NCBI RefSeq assembly: GCF_002115805.1
Contig: NZ_JFKC01000011.1
Span: forward strand, 1 to 64,000
Length of the DNA stretch: 64,000 nucleotides
Direction: 5' to 3'
Source: Marivita geojedonensis
Lineage (GTDB): Bacteria > Pseudomonadota > Alphaproteobacteria > Rhodobacterales > Rhodobacteraceae
Part shown: piece after piece, positions 61,145 through 64,000 of the stretch
Layout of the letters: each line of letters starts with the position of its first letter
How positions within the stretch are numbered: position 1 is the first letter of the stretch
Made by a program: the position numbers and the translations under genes
Notes under the pieces: generated by a model
The model's input: only the letters and a program-made list of their open reading frames with translations
Told to the model about the DNA's origin: nothing
The model's database searches: none

Positions 61145-62118
61145 TGGCTGATCCAGTTCTGTCGATCCGCGACCTGTCGGTCGAAATTCCTACGCGACAT
61201 GGCATCGTGCGCCCCGTGGATGGCGTCAGCTATGACATTCAGGCGGGCGAGATCCTTGGCATCGTCGGCGAAAGCGGCGCGGGCAAATCGATGGCCGGGA
61301 ACGCCGTGATCGGTCTTCTTAATCCGCCTGCGCATATCTCGAAGGGGGAGATCTGGCTGAACGGTCAGCGGATCGACCACCTCAAGGGTGATGCGATGCG
61401 GCGGCTGCGGGGCAAGGAAATCGGTATGGTCTTTCAGGACCCTCTGACCTCGCTCAATCCGCTGCTGCGGATCGGGGATCAGCTCACTGAAACAATGCTG
61501 ACGCACCTGCCAATCAGCCGGGCCGAGGCGGAAAAGCGGGCTGTGGCCGCTTTGGAAGAGGTGGGCATCCCTGGCGCGGCAGAGCGCGTCAACAGTTATC
61601 CGCACGAATTCAGCGGCGGTATGCGGCAGCGTGTGGTCATAGCCTTGGCGCTTTGTGCAGAGCCGTCGCTAGTGATTGCGGACGAACCGACGACCGCACT
61701 CGACGTGTCGGTGCAGGCACAGATCATCGCGCTGTTGCGCCGCCTGTGCCGGGATCGTGGAACAGCTGTGATGCTGATCACACATGACATGGGCGTTATC
61801 GCAGAAGCGACGGACCGCGTGGCGGTGATGTATGCCGGGCGCCTTGCCGAGCTGGGGCCGGTGCGCGATGTGCTGACCCATCCCCAGCATCCCTATACCC
61901 ACGGGCTGATGGCCTCGACCCCGCTTGCGTCGCAGGGCAAGCGGCGTCTGCACCAGATCCCCGGCGCGATGCCGCGTCTGGATGCTGTGCCGGATGGATG
62001 TGCATTCAATCCCCGCTGCCCCCATGCAACGGACAAATGCCGACAGGCTCCGGTGCCGCGGGTCAGCAATGGTCAGGCCGCCTGCTGGTATCCTCTGGTC
62101 GATGAAAAGGTCATCTGA
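61144..62118 (+). CDS. Peptide ABC transporter ATPase (DppD-like)
   Basis: 324 residues from ATG 61144 (TGATG overlap). Walker A GESGAGKSM, Q-loop VFQDPLTSLNP, signature FSGGMRQRVVIALAL, Walker B LVIADEPTTALD and switch LITHDMGVI. The C-terminus has the oligopeptide-ATPase tail FNPRCPHATDKC, whose cysteines are typical of a [4Fe-4S]-type site in DppD/OppD. It powers the importer together with the next gene product. Confidence 0.93.
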   Translation: MADPVLSIRDLSVEIPTRHGIVRPVDGVSYDIQAGEILGIVGESGAGKSMAGNAVIGLLNPPAHISKGEIWLNGQRIDHLKGDAMRRLRGKEIGMVFQDPLTSLNPLLRIGDQLTETMLTHLPISRAEAEKRAVAALEEVGIPGAAERVNSYPHEFSGGMRQRVVIALALCAEPSLVIADEPTTALDVSVQAQIIALLRRLCRDRGTAVMLITHDMGVIAEATDRVAVMYAGRLAELGPVRDVLTHPQHPYTHGLMASTPLASQGKRRLHQIPGAMPRLDAVPDGCAFNPRCPHATDKCRQAPVPRVSNGQAACWYPLVDEKVI

Positions 62119-63080
62119 TGGCGCTTGTTAGGGTCAAAAACCTCAGCCGCGTGTTCGACGTGTCGAAACCCTGGTTGAACCGGGTGATCGAGCGCCGATC
62201 CAAAGCCTTTCTGACGGCGGTGTCCGAGGTGGATTTCGAGGTGGAACCGCGCAGCACATATGCGCTTGTCGGGGAAAGCGGGTCGGGCAAATCGACCATC
62301 GGCAAGATGCTGGTCGGTCTGCTTAAGCCGTCCTCCGGTACGGTCGAGATCGAAGGCATCGATCTGGCCAGCGAAACCGACGCGGCAAAAATCGATGCGA
62401 TCCGGTCAGATATCCAGATGATATTCCAGGATCCTTATGCGTCGCTCAATCCGCGCTGGCGGGTGCGCGACATCATCGTGGAACCGGTGGCGTCGCGTGG
62501 TGGCAGGACCGAGGGTCTGGCTGAGAAGCTGCTGGAACAGGTCGGGTTGTCCGTTCAGGACGCTGGCAAGTTCCCACATGAATTTTCCGGTGGTCAGCGC
62601 CAGCGTATCTGCATAGCCCGGGCTTTGGCGTCTGAGCCGAACCTGATCGTTTGTGACGAGCCGACGTCTGCTCTTGACGTGTCTGTTCAGGCGCAGGTTC
62701 TGAACCTGATGAGCGATCTGAAAGATGATTTCGGTCTGACTTATGTTTTGATCAGCCACGACCTGACCGTGGTGCGTCACATGGCGGACAAGATCGGCGT
62801 TCTCTATCTCGGTCGTCTGGTGGAAGAAGCGTCGCCGAACGATCTCTTTGAAACGCCAAAACATCCCTATACGCAGATGCTCTTGGAAGCTGCACCTCAG
62901 ATGGATGGGTTCGGACGCGAGGTCCAGCCGCCGGAAGGGGAAATCCCGGATCCGATCAATCCGCCGTCTGGCTGCGCCTTTCACCCGCGCTGTCCGATTG
63001 CGCAGGATATCTGCAAACGCCAGCGCCCCGAGATGCGGAGTATCAACGGGATGCGCGTGGCCTGCCATCTGGCCGAATAG
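62118..63080 (+). CDS. Peptide ABC transporter ATPase (DppF-like)
   Basis: 320 residues, starting within the previous stop. Walker A GESGSGKST, Q-loop IFQDPYASLNPRW, signature FSGGQRQRICIARAL, Walker B LIVCDEPTSALD and switch LISHDLTVV. The C-terminal FHPRCPIAQDIC again matches the OppF/DppF cysteine tail. It is the last gene of the five-gene transporter operon. Confidence 0.93.
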   Translation: MALVRVKNLSRVFDVSKPWLNRVIERRSKAFLTAVSEVDFEVEPRSTYALVGESGSGKSTIGKMLVGLLKPSSGTVEIEGIDLASETDAAKIDAIRSDIQMIFQDPYASLNPRWRVRDIIVEPVASRGGRTEGLAEKLLEQVGLSVQDAGKFPHEFSGGQRQRICIARALASEPNLIVCDEPTSALDVSVQAQVLNLMSDLKDDFGLTYVLISHDLTVVRHMADKIGVLYLGRLVEEASPNDLFETPKHPYTQMLLEAAPQMDGFGREVQPPEGEIPDPINPPSGCAFHPRCPIAQDICKRQRPEMRSINGMRVACHLAE

Positions 63081-63081
63081 G

Positions 63082-63110
63082 AAACGGGGCCGACTGCGGC
63101 CCCGTTTTTT
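63082..63110. terminator. Bidirectional terminator between the transporter and the GT20 gene
   Basis: A perfect 11-bp stem AAACGGGGCCG / CGGCCCCGTTT with an ACTG loop and a run of six T on the plus strand. It lies in the 33 bp between two convergent genes. Confidence 0.9.
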
Positions 63111-63113
63111 GAA

Positions 63114-64000
63114 TCAGGCGGCATCTCTGTGGGGTTTGGGAAGCAATTCTTCCACCGACAGCCCCCAGCTCGACAAATCGTACCTCCGCACGGCCGACTG
63201 CATCGCTTTCATACGGTCCCGACGTTCGGTTTCTGACATGTCGAGCGCCTGACAGATCGCCACATCCATTGAGCGGTTCGAAAAGGGATTGGTTGCGACT
63301 GCTGCGCCGAGTTCAACTGCGGCACCTGCGAATTCCGACAGCACCAAGGCTCCGTCTCCATCAATGCGCGACGCGATGAATTCTTTGGCGACGAGGTTCA
63401 TTCCGTCTGCCAGAGGTGTGATCCACGCGACAGACGCGGCTCGGTAGTATGCGACCAAATCCTTGAACGGGATGGCGCGTGACACAAGCGTGATGGGTTG
63501 CCAGTCAAGCGAGCCGAACCGGCCATTGATCCGGCCTACGGCTTCCTCGATGGCAGACTGAATTTCACCATAAGCGGCCATGCCTCGATTTGCGCTTACG
63601 GAAACGTGCATCAGCTGCACCTTGCCGCGAAGTTCGGGTCGGTCTTCAAGGATGCGCTCAAACGAGTTCAACTGTTCGATCCCACCCTTGGTGTAGTCGG
63701 TGCGCCCGACCGAGAGGATCAGCTTGCGGCTGTCCAAATCGTCCAACAGTTCTTTCGTGCGTGCTTCGGTTGCTTCCTCGCGCGCACGGCTTTGGATGTA
63801 ATCCACATCGACACCGACCGGGGCGACACTCAGATGAACGTCCCGGTTGGGACCGCCGAGCCTTGTCGGCATGCGCCGCTCGGTCAGCGCGGTGCCTTCG
63901 GCGATCAGATCATCGGACACGATCGTGCGCTCGGTGATTTCCACATCGAACAGGCTTTGCACGACTGCAGCGAAATTGGTCGCGTAACGCGGGATGTGGA
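63114..64000 (-). CDS. Family 20 glycosyltransferase (GgpS or OtsA), C-terminal part
   Basis: At least 295 residues; the 5' end lies beyond the window, and the frame is open to base 64000. GT20 features: [75 protein letters not shown], and [14 protein letters not shown]. These bind the nucleotide-sugar donor. The segment HIPRYATNF just inside the window edge is closer to glucosylglycerol-phosphate synthases than to trehalose-6-phosphate synthases, which usually read GFQT at this point. Either product would be an osmolyte precursor. Confidence 0.85.
   Translation of the reverse strand, partial: HIPRYATNFAAVVQSLFDVEITERTIVSDDLIAEGTALTERRMPTRLGGPNRDVHLSVAPVGVDVDYIQSRAREEATEARTKELLDDLDSRKLILSVGRTDYTKGGIEQLNSFERILEDRPELRGKVQLMHVSVSANRGMAAYGEIQSAIEEAVGRINGRFGSLDWQPITLVSRAIPFKDLVAYYRAASVAWITPLADGMNLVAKEFIASRIDGDGALVLSEFAGAAVELGAAVATNPFSNRSMDVAICQALDMSETERRDRMKAMQSAVRRYDLSSWGLSVEELLPKPHRDAA

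Noticed and set aside
1-64000. CRISPR arrays, rRNA genes, insertion sequences, prophage
   Set aside because: No regularly spaced repeats, no rRNA sequence, and no transposase, integrase or phage structural motif was recognised anywhere in the window.

Overview
The window looks like chromosome of a Roseobacter-group alphaproteobacterium (Rhodobacterales). Supporting signs are high-GC coding bias, a monomeric NADP isocitrate dehydrogenase, a beta-hydroxyaspartate cycle (BHAC) operon, a membrane-type urate hydroxylase (PuuD), inositol catabolism, and many ABC transporters with ATGA/TGATG-overlapped genes. These calls rest on reading protein motifs by eye; no database search was possible.

Layout. 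0-0.5 kb: the 3' half of a tRNA-Thr(CGU) followed by a broken HsdM fragment, read as the edge (att site) of an integrated element. 0.6-3 kb: a CdsA-like and a PlsC-like lipid gene pair and an alpha/beta hydrolase. 3.2-9.9 kb: aldehyde dehydrogenase, TetR regulator and a polyamine-type ABC operon ending in a metallo-beta-lactamase-fold hydrolase. 10-11.6 kb: the wreck of a sugar ABC operon in which only the ATPase is intact. 12-22.2 kb: a surface-polysaccharide/glycosylation region with several fusion proteins. 22.3-22.9 kb: twin 68-residue secreted proteins. 23.3-27.6 kb: icd, a phosphoesterase and a nucleotide-sugar epimerase.

27.7-33.3 kb: allE followed by bhcABCD. 33.4-48.4 kb: a catabolic supercluster. 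One arm is a desaturase-fold oxygenase, a Rieske ferredoxin and a PanB-like protein (resembling rhizopine MocD/MocE). The other is a long iol operon holding a TIM-barrel isomerase, a sugar ABC transporter, iolG, iolD, iolE, a PhyH-type dioxygenase and iolB. Each arm has its own LacI-type regulator; the two regulators are paralogues and sit beside related but distinct 16-bp palindromes (TGATGT-N4-ACATCA and TGACGT-N4-ACGTCA). I infer a locus for methylated or aminated inositols.

48.6-57.3 kb: urate uptake and breakdown (NCS2 permease, allA, puuE-uraD fusion, uraH, puuD), interrupted by a tautomerase/OsmC/methyltransferase operon with a divergent HxlR regulator. Purine breakdown ends in glyoxylate, which is the substrate of the BHAC operon that follows allE, so the two loci probably act together. 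Allantoate amidohydrolase is not in the window. 57.4-63.1 kb: a five-gene dipeptide/oligopeptide-type ABC transporter. 63.1-64 kb: the C-terminal part of a family-20 glycosyltransferase (compatible-solute synthesis), cut by the window end.
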